Source: CAVSRC01 sp963798195
Lineage (GTDB): Bacteria > Pseudomonadota > Alphaproteobacteria > Rhizobiales > Kaistiaceae
NCBI GenBank assembly: GCA_963798195.1
Contig: CAWCSF010000011.1
Span: 62,001-126,000 of the forward strand
DNA: 64,000 nt
Direction: 5' to 3'
Numbering within the stretch: the first letter of the stretch is position 1; every line of letters starts with the position of its first letter. Both the position numbers and the translations under genes were made by a program. This document shows, piece after piece, positions 17,618 to 25,528 of this stretch. The notes beneath the pieces are model-generated. The model was not told the DNA's origin, did not search any database, and was given only the letters and a program-made list of their open reading frames with translations.

Positions 17618-18249
17618 GCACCCCCGGTAAAAATACGATGCTCGTCGCTCTCGATGGCACCACCGACCTGCCGCCCGGCAAGATTGCCAACGTCGTCACC
17701 TTCCTTGAGCGCATGCCGCCGGACGGGGAAACTCCACCCAAGTCCGCCTTCAGCATCGTCGCGGTCGACCGGCCAGACGTCGCCTGGTACCGCAACCTGT
17801 ATCGACGTATCGGCGAAAACTGGTTGTGGTTCTCCATGGCTATCATGCCCGACGCGGAACTCAGGGCCATCCTCAATGCGCCTGGGACGGAAATCCTTGC
17901 CCTCGAACGCGACGGACGCGCTGACGGGCTCGCGGAACTCAGCTTCGCTAAACCCGGAGAAGCAGAGATCGTGATGTTTGGGGTGGTTCCCGATTTGACG
18001 GGCACCGGCGCTGCCAAAGCGCTGATGAACGCGGCGCTCGCACGAGCCGCAGCTCGGCGCGTCGGCCGCGTGTGGTTGCATACATGCACCTTCGACCATC
18101 CGGCCGCAGTGCGCTTTTACCTCAAGCGCGGCTTCCGCGCCTTCAAATATGCGATTGAGATCAGTGATGATCCACGGCTCAGCGGCCATTTGCCGTCGGG
18201 TGTCGCGCCGCACGTGCCGATCATCGAAACGGGCGCGCGGGAGCGCTAG
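17614..18249 (+). CDS. GNAT family N-acetyltransferase
   Basis: A 211-residue protein whose second half is a GNAT domain. The acetyl-CoA binding motif A is recognisable as VVPDLTGTGAAKALMNAALARA, followed by RVWLHTCTFDHPAAVRFYLKRGF, the usual motif B with its Asn/His and Tyr. The first half (WYRNLYRRIGENWLWFSM) is typical of a GNAT branch common in alphaproteobacteria. The substrate is unknown. It is coupled to the DUF3572 gene by an ATGA overlap and is convergent with fliJ. Confidence 0.85.
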   Translation: MSTPGKNTMLVALDGTTDLPPGKIANVVTFLERMPPDGETPPKSAFSIVAVDRPDVAWYRNLYRRIGENWLWFSMAIMPDAELRAILNAPGTEILALERDGRADGLAELSFAKPGEAEIVMFGVVPDLTGTGAAKALMNAALARAAARRVGRVWLHTCTFDHPAAVRFYLKRGFRAFKYAIEISDDPRLSGHLPSGVAPHVPIIETGARER

Positions 18250-18251
18250 AC

Positions 18252-18641
18252 CTAGCGGGTGGCGGTGGCCATCCCACGGTGGGGCGCGGCGGCGCTGGCC
18301 CTCTCGGCTGCGCTATCGCGCTCGGCGATCGCCTCGATCTTCTGGAGGTCATCGGCAGCCTCATCGCGCTCAATAAGCGCGGCGGCGAGTTGCACCTTTA
18401 GTTCCTCGGCCGACGCCGCGAGATTGTCGCGTCGCTGCATCGCAGCCTTGGCGAAGGTCGAGTAGGCAAAGTGCCCCGCATCGCGGATGCCGGTGCGCTC
18501 CTGCTCGGCGTTGATCTGATCGTCGAGTTCCTTCGCCATGCGTTCGAACTCGCCGATCATCGTCTCGATCTGCGCGACCTGCCGCTGCTTTTCGGCGGCA
18601 TGAAACCGCTTCAGACGGATCTGGCTGTCACGAGACTTCAT
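18252..18641 (-). CDS. fliJ: FliJ-like flagellar export chaperone
   Basis: A 129-residue coiled-coil protein: KSRDSQIRLKRFHAAEKQRQ, then ETMIGEFERMAKELDDQI, and the HFAYSTFAKAAMQRRDNL segment that marks the alphaproteobacterial FliJ encoded beside ctrA. FliJ links the FliI ATPase ring to the flagellar export gate and escorts chaperones. Its usual partner fliI is not next to it here. The gene is divergent from ctrA, so the ctrA upstream region may also control it, which fits CtrA control of flagellar genes. Confidence 0.8.
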   Translation of the reverse strand: MKSRDSQIRLKRFHAAEKQRQVAQIETMIGEFERMAKELDDQINAEQERTGIRDAGHFAYSTFAKAAMQRRDNLAASAEELKVQLAAALIERDEAADDLQKIEAIAERDSAAERASAAAPHRGMATATR

Positions 18642-19032
18642 TTTACACCACTCCCTGGGACCCGCTCACGAAGGCATTCAACCGGCCCTGCCCCGGGCCG
18701 CTAACGGTTCGTTTACTTCTCGCGTTAATCATGGACGACGATGGTTTAATTCGCGGTAAACCGAAATCGTCGGATTTGGTCTCGTTTCTCTGAATCCTCT
18801 GAATCACTTAGAGCAGTTTGCTAAACGTGGTTAAGAGAATCTAAACAACGGGAAACGACCGACAACTCAATGTACTGCGGAATATGGTCCAGACATTTGA
18901 TTAATGTGCCTGTACCGGGAAAAGAGAGTTTGTTAACCATTGGCGGGTAGCGTCACGAATCGGGGTTAACCGTTTCTTCGTGTCGACGGCGTCGGTCGGC
19001 ACGCCAAGCCCGGAAAGGCCAGGGGGATTGGC
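18642..19032 (+). promoter_or_regulatory. ctrA/fliJ upstream region with GANTC and CtrA-like sites
   Basis: This 391-base gap has no gene and is more AT-rich than its surroundings. It holds four GANTC (CcrM) sites, all GAATC, at 18792-18796, 18801-18805, 18837-18841 and 18957-18961. It also has CtrA-like sequence: TTAAGAGAATCTAAA at 18831-18845 is TTAA-N7-TAAA, one base off the TTAA-N7-TTAA box, with a GANTC inside it. TTAACCAT half-sites or similar occur at 18932-18939 (TTAACCAT) and 18966-18971 (TTAACC). In Caulobacter, ctrA is autoregulated through such boxes and its P1 promoter responds to GANTC methylation. Exact transcription starts cannot be placed. Confidence 0.65.
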
Positions 19033-19734
19033 ATGCGAGTTCTTCTGATCGAGGACGACAGCGCGACAGCGCAGAGCATCGAACTGATGCTCAAGTCCGA
19101 GAACTTCAACGTGTACACGACAGATCTCGGCGAGGAGGGTGTCGACCTCGGCAAGCTCTACGACCACGACATCATTCTGCTGGATCTGAACCTCCCCGAC
19201 ATGTCGGGCTACGAGGTTTTGCGCACGCTGCGCCTGGCAAAGGTCAAGACGCCGGTCCTCATACTCTCCGGCCTCGCCGGCATCGAGGACAAGGTGCGCG
19301 GTCTCGGTTTCGGCGCCGACGACTACATGACGAAGCCGTTCCACAAGGACGAGCTGGTCGCGCGCATCCACGCCATTGTCCGCCGCTCCAAGGGCCATGC
19401 CCAGTCGGTCATCACGACCGGCGACCTCACCGTGAACCTCGACACCAAGACGGTAGAGGTCAACGGACAGCGGGTGCACCTGACCGGCAAGGAATACCAG
19501 ATGCTGGAGCTGCTCTCGCTCCGCAAGGGCACGACGCTCACCAAGGAGATGTTTCTCAATCATCTCTACGGCGGCATGGACGAGCCGGAACTCAAGATCA
19601 TCGACGTGTTCATCTGCAAGCTGCGCAAGAAGCTGGCGGCGGCCACCGGCGGACAGAACTACATCGAGACGGTCTGGGGCCGCGGCTACGTGCTGCGCGA
19701 ACCTGAAGACCACGAGATACGCGAAAGCGCCTGA
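19033..19734 (+). CDS. ctrA: Master cell-cycle response regulator CtrA
   Basis: A 233-residue OmpR-type regulator. The receiver domain starts MRVLLIEDDSATAQSIELML, with phospho-acceptor Asp51 in IILLDLNLPDMSGYEV and the Lys of DDYMTKPFHKDEL. The winged-helix domain carries LTGKEYQMLELLSLRKG, IDVFICKLRKKLA and YIETVWGRGYVLRE, which are hallmark CtrA sequences. CtrA silences the origin and activates flagellar, division and methylation genes. The C-terminus here ends ...IRESA and lacks the Ala-Ala degron of Caulobacter CtrA. Partners in the same window are SciP, DivK, PleD and ChpT. An intrinsic terminator follows. Confidence 0.97.
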   Translation: MRVLLIEDDSATAQSIELMLKSENFNVYTTDLGEEGVDLGKLYDHDIILLDLNLPDMSGYEVLRTLRLAKVKTPVLILSGLAGIEDKVRGLGFGADDYMTKPFHKDELVARIHAIVRRSKGHAQSVITTGDLTVNLDTKTVEVNGQRVHLTGKEYQMLELLSLRKGTTLTKEMFLNHLYGGMDEPELKIIDVFICKLRKKLAAATGGQNYIETVWGRGYVLREPEDHEIRESA

Positions 19735-19778
19735 CGCTTCCTGCCCGCGCCGCCCTCCCTCGGCGCGGCAAATACGAG

Positions 19779-19810
19779 AGCCCCGCCTCCTCCCGGCGGG
19801 GCTTTTGTTT
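19779..19810 (+). terminator. Rho-independent terminator of ctrA
   Basis: A perfect 9-bp stem AGCCCCGCC (19779-19787) and GGCGGGGCT (19795-19803), loop TCCTCCC, followed by TTTGTTT. It lies between ctrA and the convergent response regulator gene. Confidence 0.9.
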
Positions 19811-19842
19811 TGGCGATCCGATGAAGAAGTCGCCGAACGGAA

Positions 19843-20208
19843 CTAGAGCATCCCGACTTCGTGGAGCTTGGCCTCGACCAGAGCCCGGTCGAACGGCTTC
19901 AGGATGTATTCGTCAGCGCCGGCGCGCAGCGCCTTCGCGATCTGGGCCACATCCGCCTCGCTCACACAGAAGACTATCTTGGGAACACGCCCGCTCTCCA
20001 TCTGGCGGACGTTCGCCAGGACCTCCAGTCCGTCCTTCACGGGCAGGTGCCAGTCGAGCAGGATGACATCGGGCATGGAACGACGGCAGGCGTCGACCGC
20101 CTCGTTGCCGTCCGCAGCCTCGGTAACCTTGAAGTCGAAGCCCTCGAGGATACGCCGGGCGACTTTCCGGATGACGCTGGAATCATCGACGATCAGACAA
20201 TGCTTCAT
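19843..20208 (-). CDS. CheY-like single-domain response regulator
   Basis: A 121-residue receiver domain: CLIVDDSSVIRKVARRIL, the phospho-acceptor Asp52 in DVILLDWHLPVKDGLEVL, and the conserved Lys in DEYILKPFDRALVEAKL. Its position between ctrA and chpT, on the chpT strand, is conserved in many Hyphomicrobiales. It is too divergent from DivK and CpdR for a specific name. It may take phosphate from ChpT or a chemotaxis kinase; this is inference from position. It is convergent with ctrA and 121 bases downstream of chpT. Confidence 0.87.
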   Translation of the reverse strand: MKHCLIVDDSSVIRKVARRILEGFDFKVTEAADGNEAVDACRRSMPDVILLDWHLPVKDGLEVLANVRQMESGRVPKIVFCVSEADVAQIAKALRAGADEYILKPFDRALVEAKLHEVGML

Positions 20209-20329
20209 GACAACCCCTCGGCACGGTTCATTGGCCGCCCAACGGCAAGGGGCGCAGGTTCCGCGTTGCGTGGCAGGCTAGGTCGGGGCGGTTAATTTTG
20301 CCTGAACCGGCGAGCGCGGCCGACGAAAT

Positions 20330-20974
20330 TCAACCCGCGGCTGAAGCGTCGATAACTACGTCCTCACCATCGAGCTTCGCCGATATGCTGACGCCGCAAT
20401 CCCGGGCCAGGGCGCCGGTGTAGTACGCCTGAACGCCGTGTGCATCGATCAGCGTATCGCCAGTCTCGCCCGGGACAAGCTTTTCGAACGCCGCGGGCAC
20501 GCGGGCGCTGGGCCCGGAAGACCGCAACACGAAATGCGCCGGCGACGCCAACTCGACGTGGACCTTGACACTGCCGCCGCGCGGCACGGCCGCATTGGCC
20601 AAGAGGATCAGGTTGAGCAGCAACTTGACCAAGTTCTTCGGCATCAGAACGCGCGGCGCTTCCCAGCCGAACTCGGCCTTCTCGCCCTGCATGTAGCCGG
20701 TCGCCACCTTCTCGGCGTCGCCGAGATCGATCTCGGCGCCGGCCGAGCCCGCTGCGCCGAAAGCGAGGCGCGCAAACTGAAGCTTGGCCGATGCCTGGCC
20801 GGCACTTCGCCGGATCAGGCCAAAGGCGAAGTCCCGCATCTCGGCGCTATTGTCTTCGTCAAGCACCTCGAGGCCGTTGATGATGGCGCCAACCGGCGAA
20901 ATGATGTCGTGACATACGCGGCTGCATAACAACGCAGCCAGGTCGAGCGCCTGCAATTCGACCTGTTCGGTCAT
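20330..20974 (-). CDS. chpT: Histidine phosphotransferase ChpT
   Basis: A 214-residue protein with a pseudo-histidine-kinase architecture. The phospho-accepting histidine is in LCSRVCHDIISPVGAIINGL (His22), inside a DHp-like helical hairpin, and a degenerate ATPase-like domain follows (PKNLVKLLLNLILLANAAVPRGG, then VQAYYTGALARDCG). ChpT relays phosphate from CckA to CtrA and CpdR, which raises CtrA activity and protects it from ClpXP. It is encoded next to ctrA, with the CheY-like gene downstream on the same strand. Confidence 0.93.
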   Translation of the reverse strand: MTEQVELQALDLAALLCSRVCHDIISPVGAIINGLEVLDEDNSAEMRDFAFGLIRRSAGQASAKLQFARLAFGAAGSAGAEIDLGDAEKVATGYMQGEKAEFGWEAPRVLMPKNLVKLLLNLILLANAAVPRGGSVKVHVELASPAHFVLRSSGPSARVPAAFEKLVPGETGDTLIDAHGVQAYYTGALARDCGVSISAKLDGEDVVIDASAAG

Positions 20975-21196
20975 GGTTCCTCCGGCGTGCAGAATTACCA
21001 GCGAACCGGCAAATCAGGCCGGCCCGGCGACACCTTCGGGGATACACCGCGCTCCCGCGCGTGCCAACCGGCAGCCATTGTGCTGGCTCATCGTGTCGGG
21101 GATCACGTCAGCGCCCTTTTTTCGTCTAGAATCAGTGCGATTCGCCCGCACGTTCAAGGGGCATGGGACGACAGTGAACCCAGAGGGACCATCGTG

Positions 21197-21766
21197 ATGA
21201 ACCTGCTTCCTCGCGCCGCCGCGACCGCATTGGCCATCGCCATCGGCATGGCGATGATGCCGGCCGACGCCCAGCAGCAGAACTCCGCCTACTCCAGCGA
21301 GGAGTTGGTCCAGGAGGGGCACACGTTCTTTGGAGGTGTGTCGGAGGGCCTTGCCAGCATCATCGAGCAGGCGGCCAGCCAGTATGGCCAGCCGAACGGT
21401 TATGTCCTTGGCCAAGAAGGCAGCGGCGCGCTGATCGGCGGCCTGCGCTACGGCGAGGGCACGCTGTACACACGCAACGCCGGACAACACAAGATTTTCT
21501 GGCAGGGGCCGACCATCGGACCCGACATCGGCGGCAGCGGCGACCGTGTGATGATGCTTGTCTACAATCTGCCGTCCGTCGACGCGATCTACGATCGGTT
21601 CCTGGGTGTTGCCGGCTCGGCACACGTGGTCGCCGGTTTCGGCATGACGGCCCTCGGCCGCAACGGAATCTATGTAATTCCAATCGTTTCCGGGGTCGGC
21701 GCGCGCCTCGGAATCAATTTTGGTTACCTGAAGGTCACCAGCCAGCCGACCTGGAATCCCTTCTGA
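21197..21766 (+). CDS. eipA: EipA-type envelope protein (DUF1134)
   Basis: A 189-residue secreted protein. A signal peptide (LPRAAATALAIAIGMAMMP, cleavage about ADA-QQ) is followed by the DUF1134 domain: YSSEELVQEGHTFFGGVSEG, YGEGTLYTRNAGQHKIFWQG, GPDIGGSGDRVMMLVYNLP, and the C-terminal VSGVGARLGINFGYLKVT. In Brucella the DUF1134 protein EipA is a periplasmic small beta-barrel needed for envelope integrity and virulence, and in Caulobacter the gene lies in the CtrA/CcrM-linked network. The ATG at 21197 gives a normal signal peptide. The gene stands alone, downstream of and divergent from chpT. Confidence 0.88.
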   Translation: MNLLPRAAATALAIAIGMAMMPADAQQQNSAYSSEELVQEGHTFFGGVSEGLASIIEQAASQYGQPNGYVLGQEGSGALIGGLRYGEGTLYTRNAGQHKIFWQGPTIGPDIGGSGDRVMMLVYNLPSVDAIYDRFLGVAGSAHVVAGFGMTALGRNGIYVIPIVSGVGARLGINFGYLKVTSQPTWNPF

Positions 21767-21911
21767 TCCGCCATTTCCCGCCCGCTCGCCAATGTGTGAG
21801 CGGGTTCATTGCCGTCCGGCCTCCAATCGCATTTAATCGACGGTAACATGGCGCCGCCATGATCCCGGCTGCGTCGCGCCCGGGTATTCCCGGCGTCTCG
21901 GAGGCTGGCGT

Positions 21912-23690
21912 TTGATTCAGGCGGCAATGTACTTCGCGCTCGGTCTGCTGACCGCGGGCCTGCTCGTGCTGCTCGTGGCCCCGGTGGTCTGGCGCCGCGC
22001 GGTTCGGCTTTTGCGCACGCAAATCGAAGCCAGCGTTCCCATGACCCGCGCCGAGATCAACGCGGACAAGGACCGGCTGCGCGCCGAACATGCCGCCGCG
22101 ACGCGGCGGCTGGAACTGACTATCAGCCATCTCAACGAGAAGTTCTCGGGACAGTCGAACGACGTCACCCGCAGGCAGGAAGAGATTGCCGCGCTAAGCG
22201 CCGCCAAGTCGGAACTCTCCGCGTCGGTGGCCGCGCTCGAGGAGCGCGTCGCCGGGCTCAACACGACGATCAGCACAACCGAGCAGAAGCTGGCAATCGC
22301 CCAGTCGGAAATCGTCGTCCGCGACGGGCAACTGGCCGAACGCAGCGCGAAGCTCGCCACGACCCAGGCCGAACTCGACGCGGCCCGGCAGGCAGCCGCT
22401 GAGTTGCGGCTCGAACTGGTCGCAGGCAATACGCAGATCGGCAATCTTCAGGACAGCCTCTCGGGGCTCACGGCGTCCGAAGCCGAACTGACCGCCGCGC
22501 GCGACCGGCTGGCGGAAGAGTTTGCTGCCGAGCGTGAGGCGCTTGCCAGCGAACGCCAGCGCGCGCAGGGCCTTGAAGCCGGCCTGAGCGCGCTGCAGAC
22601 CGAACGCTCCGAGCGCATGGCGGAACTCGACCGGCGCAGCAACGAACTGAAATTGCTGCAGACCGAGATCGCCGCCGAGAGGGTGAAGGTCGGAGCGCTT
22701 GCAGCGGAACGCGACGCAACGCGCGCGGAGATCGAAGCAGCTGGCGCCCGCATCGACGAGCTCACGGCCGAAGTGAATAGGCTGAAGGCGGAACGCTCTC
22801 AAAGCCAGGACGAAACTGCCAAGGCGCAGGCGGAATTGCAGGCCCTTGCGCTCGAAATCGCAGGCGAGCGCGAACGCACCGAGGCCGAGCGCCAGCGCGC
22901 CGAAGCGTTCGCCCGAGACCTCGGCACTCTCCAGACGACGGATGGGCGGCGCCAGGAAGAATTGGCCCATCTCAACGCAGAACTGCAGTCGCTCTCCGCT
23001 GATATTGCGGCCGAACGCGACCGGACTGCCGGCAAGACCGCTGAGCTTTCGGCCGCCGCGGCGGAACGCGAGCGATTGTCCGCGCAGATCGCCAAACGCG
23101 ACGAAGAACTGAAGGCCCTGAACGCCGAGCTGTTTGACGACGTGCGCCGGCAGGAGGCACTGGAGAAGCGCTTCTACGAAGCCGACACGGCGCTGTCCGA
23201 CGCGCGGTCCGAACTGACCTCGATCCGCATCAAGCACCAGGCCGAGGCGATGGCCGGCGGCGACAACCTTCGCAAGGCCATGGCTGCCGCCGAGGCCGAA
23301 AAGAAGGCGCTCGCCGAGCAACTGTCGGCGCTTGAGCGCGACCTCACGGCGCTGCGCGCCGAGAATGCCGAACTCCGTCGCATCACCGGGCCCGAATACG
23401 AGACCGACCGGCGCGAGACACAGCATCTGCGCGAACGGCTGAGCGAGATCGCTGCCAACGTGGTCCGCCTGACACAGGTAGCAACCAACGGCGGGAACGG
23501 CGACGCGCCCGAGAAGGCGACCGTCGAGAACGACAGCAACGGCAACGGCGCCCGGCACAGTGTGCAAGCATCGACGCCGTCAGCGGCGCTGGAAGAGCCC
23601 GAGGCACCGCCCGCGGCGGCAGCAGCAGGCGACGGCCGCACGCTTGCGGAACGCCTCCGCGCGCTCCAGCACGCCGGCGCCAGGCACTAG
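21912..23690 (+). CDS. Membrane-anchored long coiled-coil protein
   Basis: A 592-residue protein with one N-terminal transmembrane helix (ALGLLTAGLLVLLVAPVVW) and the conserved juxtamembrane stretch RTQIEASVPMTRAEINADKD. Several hundred residues of coiled coil follow, rich in Ala, Glu, Arg and Leu, then a proline/alanine-rich tail ending AERLRALQHAGARH. The same layout is common in Hyphomicrobiales without a known function; a scaffold or envelope-spanning role is conceivable. The start is TTG 21912, and ATG 21927 (MYFALG) is an alternative that keeps the membrane helix. The reading frame is intact despite its repetitive composition. Confidence 0.82.
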   Translation: MIQAAMYFALGLLTAGLLVLLVAPVVWRRAVRLLRTQIEASVPMTRAEINADKDRLRAEHAAATRRLELTISHLNEKFSGQSNDVTRRQEEIAALSAAKSELSASVAALEERVAGLNTTISTTEQKLAIAQSEIVVRDGQLAERSAKLATTQAELDAARQAAAELRLELVAGNTQIGNLQDSLSGLTASEAELTAARDRLAEEFAAEREALASERQRAQGLEAGLSALQTERSERMAELDRRSNELKLLQTEIAAERVKVGALAAERDATRAEIEAAGARIDELTAEVNRLKAERSQSQDETAKAQAELQALALEIAGERERTEAERQRAEAFARDLGTLQTTDGRRQEELAHLNAELQSLSADIAAERDRTAGKTAELSAAAAERERLSAQIAKRDEELKALNAELFDDVRRQEALEKRFYEADTALSDARSELTSIRIKHQAEAMAGGDNLRKAMAAAEAEKKALAEQLSALERDLTALRAENAELRRITGPEYETDRRETQHLRERLSEIAANVVRLTQVATNGGNGDAPEKATVENDSNGNGARHSVQASTPSAALEEPEAPPAAAAAGDGRTLAERLRALQHAGARH

Positions 23691-23807
23691 CCGGCCTCAA
23701 AGAGTTCAGTCGGACTTGGGTGCACGCCGTGCGGCGTTCTCGCCTGGAGGCACGCGGGCGTTGTTCGCTCCGGCCCGGCGAGGCCGCGCGGCCAATGAAC
23801 TTCGCTG

Positions 23808-24614
23808 CTATTTGACCGCCGGATCCATCCAGCGACCGCGTGTCTTCTCGCCGATCATGCAGTCAACCCGGGGCGGCGGCCGAAACGGTTCGGCAGCCGG
23901 CATCAGCCGCGGCGGCAAGCCGGCGATTTCAAGCACGAGCTTTCGGCGGATGGCCACCTCAAACCGCGAAGGATCGTCCACGGTGATCATGAACGCGCCC
24001 GGGCCACCGATAACGCAGTCCTCGTAGTAGACGTCGAGATTGGGAATGTTGAACGGGCTGAATGCATCGTTGGTCTTCAGCACGATGGGGAGACCGTTGA
24101 TGGTTATGCCCTGCTCGATCAGCTGATCGCGCATCGGCACCACCGGCAGGCCCATGTTGTTCGGCCCGTCGCCGGACACGTCCACCGCCTGACGGACGGC
24201 GCGGACGTTGCTCAACGCAAACTGCGCCGCCGCACCGCCAAGACCGCCGGAGATAGACGTGCCGGTCTCGCGCATGATCGGCGCATTCTCCAGCAGCCTC
24301 GCGAATGCCTCCGCTTCTTCGCGACTGCCGACGATCGTCCACGGCACGAGCACCTGCTGGTAGTTCGGTCCGGCCCATTCCATGTAGGTAACGGAAATAC
24401 GGCCCACAGCCCCGGACGCAATCGCCTGAATCACTTCCGGATGCCGGAATGCGGAGACATAACCATCGCGCTGGAGCTTCTGCTCGTCGTAGTCCATCGA
24501 CCGCGACACATCGACAGCCAGCACCAGTTCGAGATCCACATCGACCTGGGCCAGCGCCGGGGCGCTCATCGCGAAGAGACACAATGCGGACAAGAGATAT
24601 GTCAAACGGCGCAT
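23808..24614 (-). CDS. Secreted vWA-domain protein (DUF1194)
   Basis: A 268-residue protein with a signal peptide (MRRLTYLLSALCLFAMSAPALA-QV) and a von Willebrand factor A-like domain of the DUF1194 family. The metal-ion-dependent adhesion site is partly visible as LAVDVSRSMDYDEQKLQRDG (DxSxS), with TGTSISGGLGGAA supplying the threonine/serine and VSGDGPNNMG the later Asp. Such proteins are periplasmic or extracellular binding proteins; the ligand is unknown. The C-terminus carries a cysteine pair (EDCVIGG and RVDCMIGE). It is divergent from the RraA-like gene. Confidence 0.88.
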   Translation of the reverse strand: MRRLTYLLSALCLFAMSAPALAQVDVDLELVLAVDVSRSMDYDEQKLQRDGYVSAFRHPEVIQAIASGAVGRISVTYMEWAGPNYQQVLVPWTIVGSREEAEAFARLLENAPIMRETGTSISGGLGGAAAQFALSNVRAVRQAVDVSGDGPNNMGLPVVPMRDQLIEQGITINGLPIVLKTNDAFSPFNIPNLDVYYEDCVIGGPGAFMITVDDPSRFEVAIRRKLVLEIAGLPPRLMPAAEPFRPPPRVDCMIGEKTRGRWMDPAVK

Positions 24615-24788
24615 GAATACCTCCCGCGCCCGGCCACGACTCCCCCGCTATAGGAATGCTATCCCGGTCTCCCCGACCGTCAAAACATTTTCACCGAAAT
24701 GCATCGTGCCCCGCGCACGCCGCGCCCGATGGCGCTACAATAAACCTGCTTACCGATTAGGCGGCAATCTGCCCGAGAGGATTTTCCC

Positions 24789-25517
24789 TTGTCTGACAAT
24801 GCATTGGACCCGTCGCTCCGCGACTTGCTGGCGATGGTCAGCACCAACACGATCTCCGGCCTCCTCATTCAAATGTACGGCATGCGGACTCGCTCCGTGC
24901 AGGGCATCAAGCCCGTCAGCCCGGATCACTGCCGGTTCGTCGGCCCCGCCTACACGGCGCGGTGCGTGCCGATCCGCGAGGACTTGACCACCAGCGCCAG
25001 CATGGGCAATCCGGGCAGCAAGTTTCACGGCACCATCGACAAAATTCCGGCCGGCAGCGTCGTGGTTTACGACATGCGCGGCGAGACGCGTTGCGGCGCA
25101 CTCGGCGACGTACTCATTTCGACGATGAAGGCGCGCGGCGTCGCCGGCGTGGTCGCCGACGGCGGCATGCGCGACGGCGCCGCGATTGCCGAGATCGGCC
25201 TGCCGGTGATGTGCGCCGGCATCGCACCGCCACCGATCGGCCACTCGCTGTTCACCGCCGGCGTGCAGGAGATCGTCGGCTGCGGCGGGGTCATGGTCTG
25301 CCCCGGCGACATCGTCGTCGGCGACGCAGACGGCGTCGTTGTCATCCCGCGCGCACTCGCCGCCGACGTTGCCAAGAAGGGCGTCGAGAAGGAACAGGTC
25401 GAAGCCTGGGTGCGGTCAAAGGTCGATCGCGGCGAACCGGCGACCGGCCTCTACCCGCCCGACGAAAAGACGGTCGCGGAGTTTCAGCGCTGGCGCGACG
25501 CCGGCGGCAAGCTCTGA
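24789..25517 (+). CDS. RraA/HMG-aldolase family protein
   Basis: A 242-residue protein of the RraA-like family, which includes 4-hydroxy-4-methyl-2-oxoglutarate/4-carboxy-4-hydroxy-2-oxoadipate aldolases and related oxaloacetate decarboxylases. The family motif is GVVADGGMRDGAAI (GG...RD; Arg and Asp bind substrate and metal), and VMVCPGDIVVGDADGVVVIP is the characteristic C-terminal strand pair. A TTG start at 24789 follows GAGAGGA. The stop overlaps the ribosome binding site of the following dehydratase gene. The two are therefore one operon, and a hydroxy-acid aldolase step after sugar-acid dehydration is plausible. The true substrate is unknown. Confidence 0.85.
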   Translation: MSDNALDPSLRDLLAMVSTNTISGLLIQMYGMRTRSVQGIKPVSPDHCRFVGPAYTARCVPIREDLTTSASMGNPGSKFHGTIDKIPAGSVVVYDMRGETRCGALGDVLISTMKARGVAGVVADGGMRDGAAIAEIGLPVMCAGIAPPPIGHSLFTAGVQEIVGCGGVMVCPGDIVVGDADGVVVIPRALAADVAKKGVEKEQVEAWVRSKVDRGEPATGLYPPDEKTVAEFQRWRDAGGKL

Positions 25518-25528
25518 GGATTGTCGGT

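Noticed and set aside
24736..24741. TACAAT as the -10 box of the RraA-like gene
   Set aside because: The -10 is good, but no acceptable -35 lies 16-18 bases upstream; too weak to list as a promoter.
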